From positions 932,206 to 996,205 of the forward strand of contig ML986579.1 in assembly GCA_010094045.1 (NCBI GenBank): DNA of 64,000 bases, read 5' to 3'. The DNA is from Lojkania enalia. Lineage: Eukaryota; Ascomycota; Dothideomycetes; Pleosporales. Position numbers and translations under genes: made by a program. Under the pieces are notes generated by a model. The model saw nothing but the letters and a program-made list of their open reading frames with translations. It made no database searches and was not told the DNA's origin. Within the stretch, counting starts at the first letter, position 1; every line of letters starts with the position of its first letter. Shown here in pieces: positions 11,585 through 23,163 of the stretch.

Positions 11585-11875
11585 TCACGAGTTCTCGTCA
11601 ATCTCTCGCCAGACGGCCTCTATGTGCTTCCGCTTTTCCTTCGCCTTTTCTCGGTTTTGTTCGGTTCGTGCAAGGCGCTGGGCGCGTAGACACATGTTGA
11701 CCTTATGTTTTGCGTCGGAGCACTGACCGAACATCTTACTCATAAAGCCGCGAGAATGGCATTCTTCAAGGATTGCAATAACGTCGGCGCATTCTATTCC
11801 AGTCAGTGGCGGTCCACAACCCTCGTCGCCGCACCACTTACTTTTTGCCGATTCGGTGTGTAGATGCGGATGCAT
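11585..11875 (-). CDS. Twin CX9C mitochondrial protein Cmc2
   Basis: Small intermembrane-space protein required for cytochrome c oxidase assembly. Model: exon 11842-11875, intron 11794-11841 (48 bp), exon 11585-11793; 80 residues. It begins MHPHLHTESAKK and carries two CX9C motifs, CADVIAILEEC and CSDAKHKVNMC, that form a disulfide-linked helical hairpin. It ends in a charged helix (EQNREKAKEKRKHIEAVW). The 48-bp intron is in frame and stop-free, so an unspliced product would carry 16 extra residues including two more cysteines. The ATG chosen matches the conserved MHPHLH start; a non-AUG frame extends further upstream and was not used. Cmc1 is the main alternative, but the MHPHLHTE start favours Cmc2. 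Confidence 0.9.
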   Translation of the reverse strand: MHPHLHTESAKSKWCGDEGCGPPLTGIECADVIAILEECHSRGFMSKMFGQCSDAKHKVNMCLRAQRLARTEQNREKAKEKRKHIEAVWREIDENS

Positions 11876-12190
11876 TATGTACGCACTAAAGAGGCAGCTG
11901 TGGTCTCGTTCGGGAATCAATGAGATTTGCCAAAGTCAATCGAGCGGGTGGAGTTCTACTAGAAGCTGCAGGATCGGGAAGAACCTAGGTACGATGGTGT
12001 GAGTTTGGGCGCAGGATCTTTGTCGGGAAATCACGAGATTTCGTGGATTTCCGCCCGCCGAACGACAAACCGGTCCGTGCTCTCTCCCCTCCTCCAGGGC
12101 TAGCTTGAGCTCCATCACATTTTCAGTAAACCCCACTCTCTTACCGACAGCGCTTTGCAACAGGCTCGTAGACCTTAACGGGCAGTAGAT
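11876..12190. promoter_or_regulatory. Divergent promoter of cmc2 and prefoldin subunit 2
   Basis: A 315-bp gap between the start codons of two short, oppositely transcribed genes. No coding potential recognised. Confidence 0.5.
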
Positions 12191-12870
12191 ATGGCTTCAC
12201 AGCAGTCGTTGAAGAAGCAGCAAGGTTAGCTTTCTACCAAAATGTGCTTCGAGAGAGCGATCACTGATTAGAGAAAAAGAACTCCAGACCACATATCAAA
12301 ACTATAAGAACACACTGCAGGCCATTGCTCAGAAGATTGGCGATATCGAGCAAGAAGCCGAGGAACACAAGTATGATCTCTATCTCTTCCTTTCCTAAAT
12401 TTCTCGATATTCCGGCTTTTCTCTTACACCGCTTTTCGTCACGAGTCATCGTTGCATATGGCTCCGCATCAACTTCCTGTTTCCTCAGTCTCTCACCGCT
12501 TCGTTGTTACGATGTATTCTTACCAAAGAACTAGGCTCGTGCTGGAGACGTTGGAGCCTTTGTCGGGGGACCGGAAATGCTTCCGCATGATCAATGGAGT
12601 ATTGACCGAAAGGACGGTGAAAGAAGTTGTGCCGATTCTGAAGACAAACTCCGAGGGCCTTAAAAAGACCTTGGACGAGCTAGTCAAGCAATACAAGGCG
12701 AAGCAGGATGAGATGGAGAGCTGGAAGGTACGTTCGTCATCAAGCTCCGCCGTTCTGGTGCCGCAACCGCAGACACTCGACTACAGAGTGTCAAATGTCT
12801 GCCTGCTGTTGCTGACTGCATGGTTTCACAGAAGAAGAACAATGTGCAAGTCGTTCAACAAGCCCAGTAA
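12191..12870 (+). CDS. Prefoldin subunit 2 (Gim4/Pfd2)
   Basis: Beta-type subunit of the hexameric prefoldin chaperone that hands unfolded actin and tubulin to the CCT chaperonin. Model: exons 12191-12224, 12280-12370, 12535-12727 and 12832-12870; 118 residues. It starts MASQQSLKKQQELQTTYQNY. It contains two long amphipathic helices (LQAIAQKIGDIEQEAEEHK and the TNSEGLKKTLDELVKQYKAK region) joined by a beta section VLETLEPLSGDRKCFRMING that is typical of Pfd2. The acceptor of intron 1 is ambiguous: AG at 12279 gives QQELQ, and AG at 12273 gives QQEKELQ in the same frame. The second and third introns are 164 and 104 bp. Confidence 0.92.
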
Positions 12871-15528
12871 TAGGGACCGCGTACACCATAGTATTACGAA
12901 TGCACGTTGTTACGATGTCACGTAAGGTTTGCTCAAAGCCACATGGCATCGGGCGCCGGGTCATTGCAGCTATAAACGACTGCAAAAGCGCACAGCCAAG
13001 GGGGCTCCGTTCCTAGTATGACATCGGGTCTCCCGAGCTGGGCCGCGATCATCCCACGCCAAAAGCATGAGCACGGCAGCAGGATGCATCTTCCTGTTTC
13101 TCCCTGCACCAGCTAGGCATGCAGAGGTGATGCGTTGGCAGGCTAGGGATTCGAAAAGTGTATAGTATCATACCTTGGGCAGTAACAACGGAAGACAAGC
13201 CTCAGGGCGTTATTCGAACCCGATTCCCGGTTCCTCGATGCATGTTGGCGTGGAATGTTCATGGTGTCGGGACTGATCTTGATCTAGCTTGAGCTTGAAT
13301 GAACGTGCTCGTGCCGCTTCAATTGATATCTCCTTATACTGTACTTTGACGGAACATATATCAGGACACCCAATCCGTTCCGTTACGAGCTTACGCTATA
13401 GTTGAGGGATCTTAAGGCAGCGAGAACAGAATTTTCGTGTTCGCAGAATACGTATGCTTAGTCTGCAGTGTCTGCGACGGTGCCGTGCGGGCGGGATGGT
13501 GACAAGGCTGAATACGGCGTGGCTCGTTGGCTGCTGCAGGATGTGTTGGCGTCGAACCCCAAGTCAGATCGTCGCCCTGCCTCGCACCGGCTTCCCGCGC
13601 AAGTGGGCACGTAGCTTATAGGATACCGTCGAGTACCTATGGTTCACTGGAGGCGGGCGAATAGCAGCTCGATATGTGGTCGGAGCCAACACCAAAGCAT
13701 GTGATGGGCGAGCCTGAAACAGGGCCGCAATGCCATCGGACTCTGTGCAGGGCCGGCTTTCTCAGACCTATCTGGCTCTCACCACGTCGGCAGTTGGCAT
13801 GGATGGTGTCAATATGCGCCAGTAACGACGGCTAGGCCAACGCAGAGGCCCAAAAGCAGCCGAAACATGCAATGACAGCTAACCCCCCGATCGACGTGCG
13901 GCCCCCCGTGCACTAAAATGCTAACAGCCTGGCCGGCAGTGTGCTGACCCCCGGCCTGTCTGCTCGTGGGGAAGCGGAAAGAGAGCCATACGAAAGCACG
14001 CCAAGCAGATTCCCTTGAAGGCGAGGAGGAGCGCATCCTGTACTGTCGTTCGGAGGCCGTGGATAGAAGAGTCTGATATAGCATTGAAAGGGAAGGCGAT
14101 TCGCCGGCTCGGTCATGGCCGGCTCGGGGCAAGATCCAATAGGAGAAAAGCAAATTAAGGCCGGGCCAAAACACGTAGGGCAGTCGAATGGGAAGAAGCT
14201 GACCACCATCACCCGCATGCGCATGATCGCCGTAGATAGGCTCCGTCCCGATGCGCGACGAAGGGGCCATCGCGAGAGCTGAAGCGGAGCGCAAGGTGCA
14301 GACTGTAGGCAGACGTCGCCGGCGCGGGATGCGGTGGAGAAGCAATTCCCAGGGATGCTCCGCTGCTCTGATGACGGCGTGCGTGAGGTGTGCAGAAGAA
14401 GTGAGTTGGGAGGGATAATAACAACAACAATCGAGGCCGGCGCACACGAACGAGCAGCGGCGTCACGGGATAGCGGAGAGGCTGGTGCTGCGCGGATGCG
14501 GAGGCGGCGAAATGTTTTTGGGGGGTGGAGGGTGGAGGCGCAAAAATCCGGGCATCTGACTGGGCCCGGCGGGCATCTTTTTCTGCTCGCTCCCCAGCTT
14601 CATTCGCCTGCACCCGCGAATAATTCCCACGGCCGTTTTGCGATCGCGCTCTGACTGGCTGCTGTGCGCACGCCTTCTCTCTCTGCGCCCACGCCCAAGC
14701 TCTGCGGGCTGCTAGCATCCTGGTGAGCCTCCCGCGTCCCGCCGCGCCGCTTGGCCGCTCGCCATTGGGCCCGCGCGCCAGACCGTGTTGTGCCTGTCGC
14801 GACGACGTCCCAGTCCTGCGAACTGAGTGCAGCTCATCAATATCCAGACTTGCCAACACTCTACACCCTCCCACCCTCGAGACCGCCATCGCCCGCTCTC
14901 CGCCCTCGCCCGCTAGCTTGCTGCAGCCCGTCGCACCGTTCGGCGCAGATTGCTCGTCGCAGCGCTGGTGTCCGTCGCACAGAAGTGCCAACCTGCCGCA
15001 ACCAGACCGCCGCGCCGCCGCTGTCCCAAGTCGCAGCACGTCTGCCATCTGCTGCCATCTGCGCTGTACCCAGGTACCGTACCTCCGACGCAGGAGAAAG
15101 GTCCCAGTAATTGGCACTGCCAGAGATAGAGAGAGCCCTGTGTTGCGCCCTCAGGTCGCCGTGTATGCAACCGTCTAACCGCAACCTCGAGTAACTCTCC
15201 AGCTGCTGCCATCTGCAGTCCACGCCCCGTCCGCCCACGTACTGCTCCCTTGCCCGTACCCGCCGCAGCAATTCTCGCCCTGGTAGCTAGCTGCTGCTAC
15301 TCTGCTTCCACCGCTGAAGTCGACGTACGTTAGCCTGCGTCCAGGCGCTGCATGCCGCTAACCGCTTCTACCGACCAGGCACCTCCGTTACACACTGGTT
15401 GCATACTCGGCCGCCAAGCCATCGCAAGCACCTCCCAGTGACGTGGACGCCAGCGAATTATTGAGCAAAGCGCCAGCGCACACGCGCTCTCGAGGCAGGT
15501 CTTTGGGCCTGCAGGCGACCGAATAAAC
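12871..15528. other. Long GC-rich region upstream of hapC
   Basis: 2,658 bp without a supported gene. From about 13,400 to 15,500 it is much richer in G and C than the other spacers and has long open frames on both strands (for example 302 codons at 14209-15117, minus). Their sequences are low-complexity, Arg/Ala/Cys-rich and match nothing I know. The stretch from about 14,600 to the hapC ATG is pyrimidine- and CTG/CCA-rich, and the 14-mer CTGCTGCCATCTGC occurs near 15046 and again near 15203. The simplest reading is a large promoter and long 5' leader of hapC. Confidence 0.5.
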
Positions 15529-16634
15529 ATGTCTTCCACCCCCCCAAAGAAGGAGGGCGTGGAACCTGGAGCACAGTCGCCTGACGATTCGGAGCCGCAT
15601 ATGGACAGAGAAGCTCAGGAAGCACAAGCGCAAGGCGGGTACGAATTCGAAGTCAAGGAACAGGACCGATGGCTTCCAATCGCCAATGGTGCGTTGCTTT
15701 ATTCTGCTCCCCTCTTCATTCTGATTTGCGCGTCGTTTTGCTTCCATCTGCACGTCGACGGATTGCTACCTCTGGCGTCGCTCGAAACCCACATCCACCT
15801 TAATCGCGCGTTAGAGTCGCCTCCGCGTCGAATCACAAGCCCCCGTTTCCCTCTGCTGGCCTGTCAAATCGCCGTGTGTCTGGAAAAAAGGCCGCCCTGC
15901 AGCCAGCCAGCATCATGTCGTCCCCCTCCCCGCAGTTATCCATTTCGCCGCCACAGGAAGCTTCCAAAAACCCAAACAACGCCGTTGTATCCGATGCTAA
16001 CATCCGTAATTTTGCTCCAGTCGCGCGAATCATGAAGATGGCACTGCCAGACAATGCAAAGATCGCAAAAGAAGCCAAAGAATGCATGCAGGAATGCGTG
16101 AGCGAGTTCATCTCCTTCATCACCAGCGAGGGTAAGTTTCAGACCCTGCGTATGCGCGCCAGCCGCTGACGTGGAATGCCCAGCCTCCGAAAAATGCCAG
16201 CAAGAGAAGCGCAAAACTGTCAATGGGGAGGACATCCTTTTCGCTATGACTTCTCTTGGCTTCGAGAACTATGCCGAAGCGTTGAAGATCTATCTATCAA
16301 GGTATCGCGAGGTAAGCTGCCAGATTTCATATCCCCCCTGTACCCCTTCTCTTTTGTTGCCTTAAATTGGCGAATGCATATCTGAACTATTGGTATTGAT
16401 TGGTGGCACGAGACCCTCCTCGCAAGTCAGAACAAACCACCTGCCAGTGGGTACGCTGCAGGCGGTACCGGCGGGGCCAATGCAGGTGCCAATGCCGCCA
16501 CCGGGGGCTCCTTCCAACCGGGCGAGAATGCCCAGCACAACAACGTTCTGAGCGGAGACACGGAGATGACGGAAAACGACAATACTACCTTCGGGTACAC
16601 CGTTCACAACGGGACCGGCGCCGCCGAGTTCTAA
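15529..16634 (+). CDS. hapC: CCAAT-binding complex subunit HapC (NF-YB/Hap3)
   Basis: Histone-fold subunit of the heterotrimeric CCAAT-binding factor (HapB/HapC/HapE), a global transcription factor that in fungi also regulates iron and redox genes with HapX. Model: exons 15529-15688, 16021-16131, 16184-16311 and 16413-16634; 206 residues. Exon 1 ends in the near-invariant [10 protein letters not shown], joined to [20 protein letters not shown]. The histone fold runs on through [20 protein letters not shown] and the subunit-contact region [18 protein letters not shown] to YLSRYRE. The C-terminal exon is Gly/Ala/Asn-rich. Intron 1 is long (332 bp) and holds a second ATG at 15915 whose frame reads into exon 2. 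The last acceptor (CGAG, 16412) is weak but is the first AG downstream and keeps the frame. Confidence 0.93.
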
Positions 16635-17368
16635 ACGCCGTGTCGAGGATGGGAGGTCAACCATTGACAAGCAGTTCGCGTTGGAGTCTACCACTGGCCT
16701 CCCTACGGCATTGGCATATTGGCCACCGGAAAAGGAAAAGATTGCGCGAGGACAGAGGTAGAAATGTGGAGGCTGAAGCGACCGGTCTCGGATCAGATTG
16801 TATGAGTGGCATTTATGTTTTATAAGGGTGAGGTTTGGATAATTATGGATGGCATTGCTAACCTGTGTTAACTGGCTTGGCTAACGACTTCTGTAACCTG
16901 CTCATCATCGAGCCGCTGGTTGTACAAATCGGTGTATGGAGGTACAGGAAAAGGGAATTAGGCTATAGGGCTTCTGGGAATATTCTTAGTGACCTCTCAT
17001 TCATCAGGGCTAGATTTTTCCACTGCTCGCGCAAGATTAATTGTGCTCTATTGCGTCTTCCGTGTGTCTTTTGTGGTCTGGTTGCTTGCTTATGTGTGTC
17101 CGTTATGGAATAACATCCAACACTTGCCCCTAAGTTGTTGCTCTCAAAATCACTAATGAAGCAGCTTGTGAAGTTTCTTCAACTATGTACAACCATTTAA
17201 AAAAGCAGTCCATCGCATGATATGCTTAAATAATGTAGAATCGAGAAAGTGCAGTTTCAAATGTAGAAATCTGCTAAAGTGGGCAGAGTTTCATGATATT
17301 GTACCGGATGATATATTCTCTTTATTCGTCGATATATAAGCTTAACAACTACGTCACAGAATAGTAGT
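16635..17368. other. Convergent 3' intergenic region
   Basis: Lies between the stops of hapC and pfa4. Nothing recognisable is encoded; it is probably two 3' UTRs. Confidence 0.5.
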
Positions 17369-18767
17369 CTATGATGCCTTGCCGACTCTCACCCTCTTCC
17401 TTGCAAGGAGTTCGCTTAAGGGGATATCGTCTTCCTCATCGTAAAATTCGATATCTTCATCCACGCCGAAGTCCCGTAATCTTTCGCCTTCAGAGTTCCG
17501 CCAGCCCTCCTCTCCGCTATGGCTTCCTTCTTCTCCTTCGCCGTCAAAGTCTTCGCCTGCTTCAGATCCGTTCATGTCCTCTCCTGAAAGAGAGCTCTCA
17601 CGGACCACTTTCGCTTCCACCCGCTGTACGAACGGCTTCCGCCTCCTTACAATATCAGCTTCTTGTCGCTTTCGGAACGCAACCAACGTTTCCTCCGGCG
17701 TAAGCCCGGCATCTCGATACGTAAATGCCTCTTCCACCCCATCAACTCCCTTTGGCGCCTTTCTCGTGATCCGATCCGGGTCCGGAGGCGGCCACATGAC
17801 ACCATCATCCTCAAACCCATTCGTTTCAAACTCAACACCAGTCTCAACAGACGGCGTCGCAGCAAAAGGCCAGAACCAGGCTAGGACATTCCCGGTGCCC
17901 ATGCCCTGTTTAAAGTTGGCCCAGATGCCGATGTCGTAGGGGAATTCCTGCTTTCGGATGTGGACCTTGAGTCCATCCGGCGCGTCCAAGTAGCCGCCAA
18001 AATACCTCGCGCGCCGGACGAGCGTGTTGTGGCGCTCGATCTCCCAGCCCTCGATCGTGGTTGTGTTGACAGCCAGGCACCAGATATTCCGGATCAGGAG
18101 GATCGACAGGGCGAACAGGGTCAGCGAATTGGCTACCGTGAGCAAGAAGAGGTGCGCGAGTTGGAACATGCTGGGTCCGAGGTAGGATGGAAGGTTCCGG
18201 TCGCGCCAGACGATGGCGCAGCGTAGGTAGAGAAAGTATTCCAGGTAGATCATTGAGGTGACGGCGTAGAAGAGGAAGCGGAGGAAATGAGGGAATGTGG
18301 TGTGTGAAACGCAGTTTGCTGTCCAGGGGCAGTGATGGTCCATTTTTGGGATGCACCTTTGATGGAGTTAGTTTGTGGGCGTATATATTATATATACCAT
18401 TTGACATATAACACATCCTCAGAGGTATTTTCGTATGTGAATAGTATTGAACTTATTACCTTTGACATTCTTTGCAATGATGTGCTCGAGGCGGTTTAAC
18501 AGCCTCACATTTCCTGCACCAGCGTTGACGTGGCTGCTTGCCATCCTGAGCTATCTCTTTCTGCATCTTCTTCAGTATACGCCCCGGATCAACTGTTACA
18601 GATCTGGTATAAGTGATTAGAAGGCAGACAAGCAGAATATTGAACTGTATACGCTGCTCCCTTTCCAGGGGGCCGGGCTCCGAGAAAAGAAAGAGCCATT
18701 GCGAAGAATATGCTAGGAATGTTATTAATGCATATACAGACGGCACTGCCAGAGAAGAAAGTTCCAT
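17369..18767 (-). CDS. pfa4: DHHC palmitoyltransferase Pfa4
   Basis: Integral ER S-acyltransferase; in yeast Pfa4 palmitoylates the chitin synthase chaperone Chs3 and other ER clients. Model: exon 18460-18767, intron 18357-18459 (103 bp), exon 17369-18356; 431 residues. Two membrane spans precede the cysteine-rich domain (WCRKCEAVKPPRAHHCKECQ...), with the catalytic DHHC at residues 109-112 inside MDHHCPWTANCV. Two further spans follow (about residues 125-145 and 165-190). The tail is acidic and ends PLSELLARKRVRVGKAS. The ATG at 18767 puts the first membrane span near the N-terminus as in other Pfa4 proteins. An in-frame ATG at 18854 would add 29 residues. The divergent neighbour is alg12, another ER membrane enzyme. 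Confidence 0.9.
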
Positions 18768-18962
18768 ATTCGTTGCGTGAGAACGAAAGGTTGATGAAGC
18801 CCCTGGCACGTGCGTTGCGAGAAGCTCCGACGCACGTGATTCGCCCGAAAACATAATGGATGACCTTTATTTCCCATTGGAGTACATCGCTCCATCATCG
18901 ACTCATCGACTAGGCTACAGAGGCCAGCCAAGAGCCTATTTCAAGAGCATAGTATCGGTACT
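18768..18962. promoter_or_regulatory. Divergent promoter of pfa4 and alg12
   Basis: Only 195 bp between the start codons (108 bp if pfa4 starts at 18854). Both genes encode ER membrane enzymes. No specific site recognised. Confidence 0.55.
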
Positions 18963-20793
18963 ATGGCGCTACTTGAGGTGTTATTCTACCTTCTGATTCC
19001 GACATTCGTTTTGATACATTTATTTGCGTCGCCTTACACAAAAGTCGAGGAATCCTTCAACATCCAGGCTATCCACGATATTCTCATACATGGAATACCA
19101 ACTGAGAACCCGTCTCAGTTCTTTACGGCAAATTATGATCATGTATCGTTTCCTGGCTCTGTTCCGAGGACCTTTACGGGGGCTTTGATGCTCTCTGGGC
19201 TGTCGAGACCGTTTGTTGGGTTCTTTGGTTCTGGTGGTCAACTTCAGATGCTTGGTGAGTAGATTAAACTAGGCAAAATATAGCAATATCTGAGCTAATT
19301 CCCCTCTATAGTTCGGGCTGTACTTGGTTTATCAAATTCAATTGCTCTTATGTGGTTTGCTACGAGCGTCAAAAAGGCATTCGGCACAAGCGCTGCTATA
19401 TGGTACTCTTTGTTTCAAGCTAGCCAATTCCACGTAATTTATTACGCATCGCGAACACTTCCGAACATGTTTGCGTTTATTTTTAGTAAGCCACGTGTTA
19501 TTCTCTTTTCGACTGACGCTAATCTTATGTTGCAAAGGCACAATTGCGTTGAAATGCTTGTTGAAAGCTTACGCGCTGCCACGGAGCAGCACGTCTGTTC
19601 CGAGGAGTTACCGGCTCTGTCTTTATCTACTAACGATCTCTGGAGTTATATTCCGCTCTGAATTGGCAATATTAGTTGCCACCATCACCTTGTACCTGTT
19701 CGTAACACGAAGGATTTCCATTATTAGCGTCATCATACCAGCTGGTCTCGGCGGGCTTATTATTGGCCTTCTTTGCACAATCTCCATCGACTCCTTTTTT
19801 TGGCAATCGATACCACTCTGGCCTGAATGGACGGCATTCTATTACAACACTATTCAAGGTCACTCAGCTGACTGGGGTGTATCGCCATGGTACTTCTACT
19901 TCTTGAACGCACTTCCGAGGCTTCTGATGAACCCATTGACGTTTATGCTATGTATTCCAATTGCAGCATTGAACTCGGCGACAAGGGGAAGTAGTCTAAG
20001 CCTGCTAATTCCTCTTTTGAGCTTTGTTGGCCTGTATAGCTTCCTTCCACATAAGGAGTGGCGATTCATCATCTATATCATTCCAGGTTTAACCGCGGTA
20101 GCTGCTGCCGGCGCTTCCTGGATATGGACACGGAGGGCTAAATCTGTCATATATGGCATTTTAAGCCTTGCCCTTATAGGATCAGTGCTTTTGTCCTTCG
20201 CCGTTTCAACCGCGCTGTTAGCGATTTCAAGCTTAAATTATCCTGGTGGAACGGCTCTCGACTATCTACACCTAAGATTGGACCATCCGGAAAACCGCCA
20301 TATGAAAGTTTACTTCGACAATTTAGCATGCCAGACGGGCGTGACCAGATTTCTCGAAAACCACGACGGGCTACAGACTGTCATAGACGTTCTTGAGGCA
20401 CAAGATATTGCCAACAAGAGGGTATGGATTTACTCGAAGACGGAGGACCCTGATGTTCTCCTTGATCCAGTTTTCTGGTTAGATTTTGACTACGTCTTGG
20501 CTGAAAGGCCGGAGAAAGTCATTGGAAGTTGGAATGTCGTTCATACTGTATATGGCTTTGGCGGGGTACGGATATTGAAGCCCGGAGAAAAGAATGGGGA
20601 AACAGAAATGTCACATACGAGTGAAGGAGCAGGGAGCGAAATCGCCCAAGTCACTTCAAGGATAGCTAGGACGTGGAAGACAATAGAGGGGATACTGAGG
20701 GACAAGGTGCTGCGAGGGTGGTGGGCGGAAATCAAAATGGAGCCGAAGATCAATATTCTGGCAAATGAGAGGGGAAGTCATCCTTCAATATAG
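18963..20793 (+). CDS. Dolichyl-P-mannose:Man7GlcNAc2-PP-dolichol alpha-1,6-mannosyltransferase Alg12
   Basis: ER-lumenal GT22 enzyme that adds the eighth mannose to the lipid-linked N-glycan precursor. Model: exons 18963-19254, 19312-19485 and 19538-20793; 573 residues. The introns are 57 and 52 bp. The N-terminus has a membrane span followed by the family signature [19 protein letters not shown]. Next come [14 protein letters not shown] and many hydrophobic segments. [20 protein letters not shown] and [15 protein letters not shown], near the middle, are conserved in Alg12/Alg9/PIG-B. KVEESFN and the SADWG segment favour Alg12 over Alg9 (HPDE) and Gpi10. The last 130 residues form a soluble tail. 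Confidence 0.9.
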
Positions 20794-20992
20794 TTAGGAT
20801 TCGGACTGCATAGGATCCTTGAATTGTGTTGTTATAAGGTCGAGTGTTTGTCCTCCTAGCTACCCCGCCATTGCCCCACCCAAAATCGGAAACGCTTGGC
20901 GAAGACATGAGAGTCGACTCTCCCCCGAAGACCGTACTTTTTCTTACAACACACTATTTTGTCGCCTCCGACACTAGAATATACATTGGGCC

Positions 20993-21744
20993 ATGGCAGA
21001 AGCATCGTCATCGTCTGAATTCCCAAAGAAGGTTATCTACTGCGGCAGTAAGACAACAGCCTTTCGTCTCTACACTAATGACACCACTAATCTGCTGCAG
21101 TATGCTCCTTACCACCTGAAGTAGGTAGGACTATGATACCGATTGCATATCCTGAGGCCATGCTTACGGAACATTTGGCATAGTACTGTGAATTCGGTGG
21201 GACCGTGAAAAAGTGCGAAGAATGGCTACAGCAAAATCACCCATCGATGCATGAGAAGCTGTATTCGCAAGGTATGACACTCCAACGTATCCGAACCCTA
21301 GGAATTTTGTGACTCACATGTACCACAACCATAGAAGCCATCGAGCAAAATCTATCGACGCTTTCCCTAGAAGCCCAGAAACGCGCTGAAAAAGACGCGC
21401 AGAAGAAGGCGGCTAAAGCTGCATCCGCAGAAGCGAAAGCCCAGGAACAGCGCGCAACGTCTAAGGTGCTGATCAAGCGTATCGAGCGCAACAAACGGAA
21501 ATACGTCACGGCAGTACAAGGCCTAGAAGCGTTCGGTCTCGATATCAAGAAAGTGGCCAAGGATTTTGGAAAGAAGTTTGCGACAGGGAGCAGTGTGACG
21601 AAGGTACCGGGAGGAGGCGAAGAAATTACGGTGCAGGGCGATTTGAGCGATGATATCTATGATTTTGTGGTTGAGAACTACAAGGATGTCCCGGAAGACA
21701 ATATTGAAATGGTGGAGGACAAGAAGAAGAAAGCTGCTGGATAG
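20993..21744 (+). CDS. tma22: Translation machinery-associated protein Tma22 (DENR homologue)
   Basis: SUI1-domain partner of Tma20/MCT-1; the pair removes deacylated tRNA and recycles 40S subunits. Model: exons 20993-21047, 21101-21120, 21184-21271 and 21335-21744; 190 residues. Exon 2 is only 20 nt. The N-terminus carries the conserved cysteine cluster YCGICSLPPEYCEF...KKCEEWL. An Ala/Lys-rich helix follows, then the SUI1 domain from about residue 95 (KVLIKRIERNKRKYVTAVQG, VTKVPGGGEEITVQGD). It ends in a Lys-rich tail. The donor of intron 2 (GTAGGT) and the tiny exon are inferred from the need to restore PPEYCEFGG. Length matches fungal Tma22. Confidence 0.93.
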
Positions 21745-23163
21745 AGGTCGAAATCAGTCTCAATATTTGACTCGAGGATGGCGTTAGGAAGCAAAATACC
21801 GATCATTAGGCATGAGGATGATTAGTAGTTGGGATAAACTATACTCGAAGACTGACTAGGAATAGGCTAGTGCAGACAGATCACATCGGGTCACCCTTCT
21901 CGCAGCTTCTTCAAGATAGCGACGCAAGGACCGTGAGGCCGTACGGGTATATCGATTGCTACGTGGCTATTGCTATTTGCAAAAATTTTGACGTTGATTT
22001 CTATGGATCCGCACATATTTGCACATATATTGAACCATACCCTCTTTTGGAGCCCTTTGCTTGCCTATGTATGATCATCTCCTCCACTCGTTAATATTTA
22101 CGTTTGCGGCCCTTCTGTTTCTCAAGATTAGAACGTAAGGATTTCCTTTTATTTTTTATTTTTATCTTCCATCAATGAAATCCAAGTTTTCCACCCCAAG
22201 CCCTGCCCTGATATACACGTAGAGAAATGCATCTTACTCTATTCTGTCCTTCAAGAGAATTGATATGAAATCCTAAAATGATATGGCTTTTTGGAAAAGT
22301 CGTGCAAACCCCTCGAACGTTGAACGGACCTGATCAATAGTACGGTAGTGACACTAAAGGACAAATAGACAGAAATGAATTGAAGAAAGAAAGAACTATA
22401 TACTTCAGACTAGAAGACGACCGCATCCTAGATGGTAGAGTGTCAAGAGCTTCAACAATTCGTTGTATGTACTCTAAGGATAAATTTCAACAATATCAGG
22501 AAAGCATCGTAGCATTCTAGAGGGGTATTTTTCTTATTTATCCCATAGATTTCTATGATAATTAGAGACAATTGTCACTATATTTGGGAAATTTTTCTAA
22601 AAAAAATTTGGATACTACGGAATTTGCTCGAACTTCCTTCTCGTGGTTCAGGCATTTACATTCCGTGGGCCTCTCCGACGTTGACCCATTGAATCTTTTT
22701 ATTTTGTAGGAACGATAATAAATCTTAACGGCAAATAATATGTGACCTTATTCACATGATCTATTGATTCGGGGGAACGCAAAATGCATAAATACCTACC
22801 CGATTTCCTCTGTTCTCAGAACAGGCTGGACTCCGTATTCACTCAGACACTACTACTCGCCATGACTTTTTATACAATACTCGCCGGAATATTTCGAACT
22901 ACACCACCAGAACAATTCAACTCCAAATTCATGACTACTTCTACTTCTACTTCCACTTCCTGGTCATTTCGATTTCGTCTCTTTTTCAACATAATCTTCC
23001 CCTTCCGGACTACTTCCGAAATACTTCCGAAATACTTAGTCATCAACGCCAAGCACTCGCATTCATTACTTCTACCTTCACAAGGCTCTTGCTGCCTGTC
23101 AACCAGCCACCCTTACACCACACCACCTCTGCTCTCTCTACTACTAGCTCGCAGCTCGCAAAT
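21745..23163. other. AT-rich intergenic region upstream of the Mex67-like gene
   Basis: 1.4 kb with no supported gene. From about 22,100 to 22,800 it is clearly AT-rich. A CTTCTA/CTTCCA hexamer-like repeat lies at about 22935-22960. The last 150 bp are pyrimidine-rich and probably form the 5' leader of the gene at 23164. Confidence 0.5.

Noticed and set aside
11876..11920. Upstream extension of cmc2 (15 extra residues)
   Set aside because: The extension begins at an in-frame codon upstream of the conserved MHPHLH start, and family members begin at that Met.
13130..13230. Possible tRNA T-loop near the TTCGAA sequences at about 13150 and 13213
   Set aside because: Neither has a matching T-stem, A box or acceptor stem at the right spacing on either strand.
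13809..14447. 212-codon minus-strand open frame
   Set aside because: Same GC-rich spacer, no known domain, overlaps the previous frame; no splice or start context supporting it.
14136..15114. CCAAT boxes upstream of hapC (14136, and reversed at 14764 and 15110) as evidence of autoregulation
   Set aside because: Three matches on either strand in about 1.5 kb is what chance predicts for a 5-mer, so they carry no weight alone.
14209..15117. 302-codon minus-strand open frame upstream of hapC
   Set aside because: It lies in a GC-rich spacer where stops are rare, the protein is Arg/Ala/Cys-rich low complexity with no recognisable domain, and overlapping frames on the other strand are also long. 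Most likely non-coding leader.
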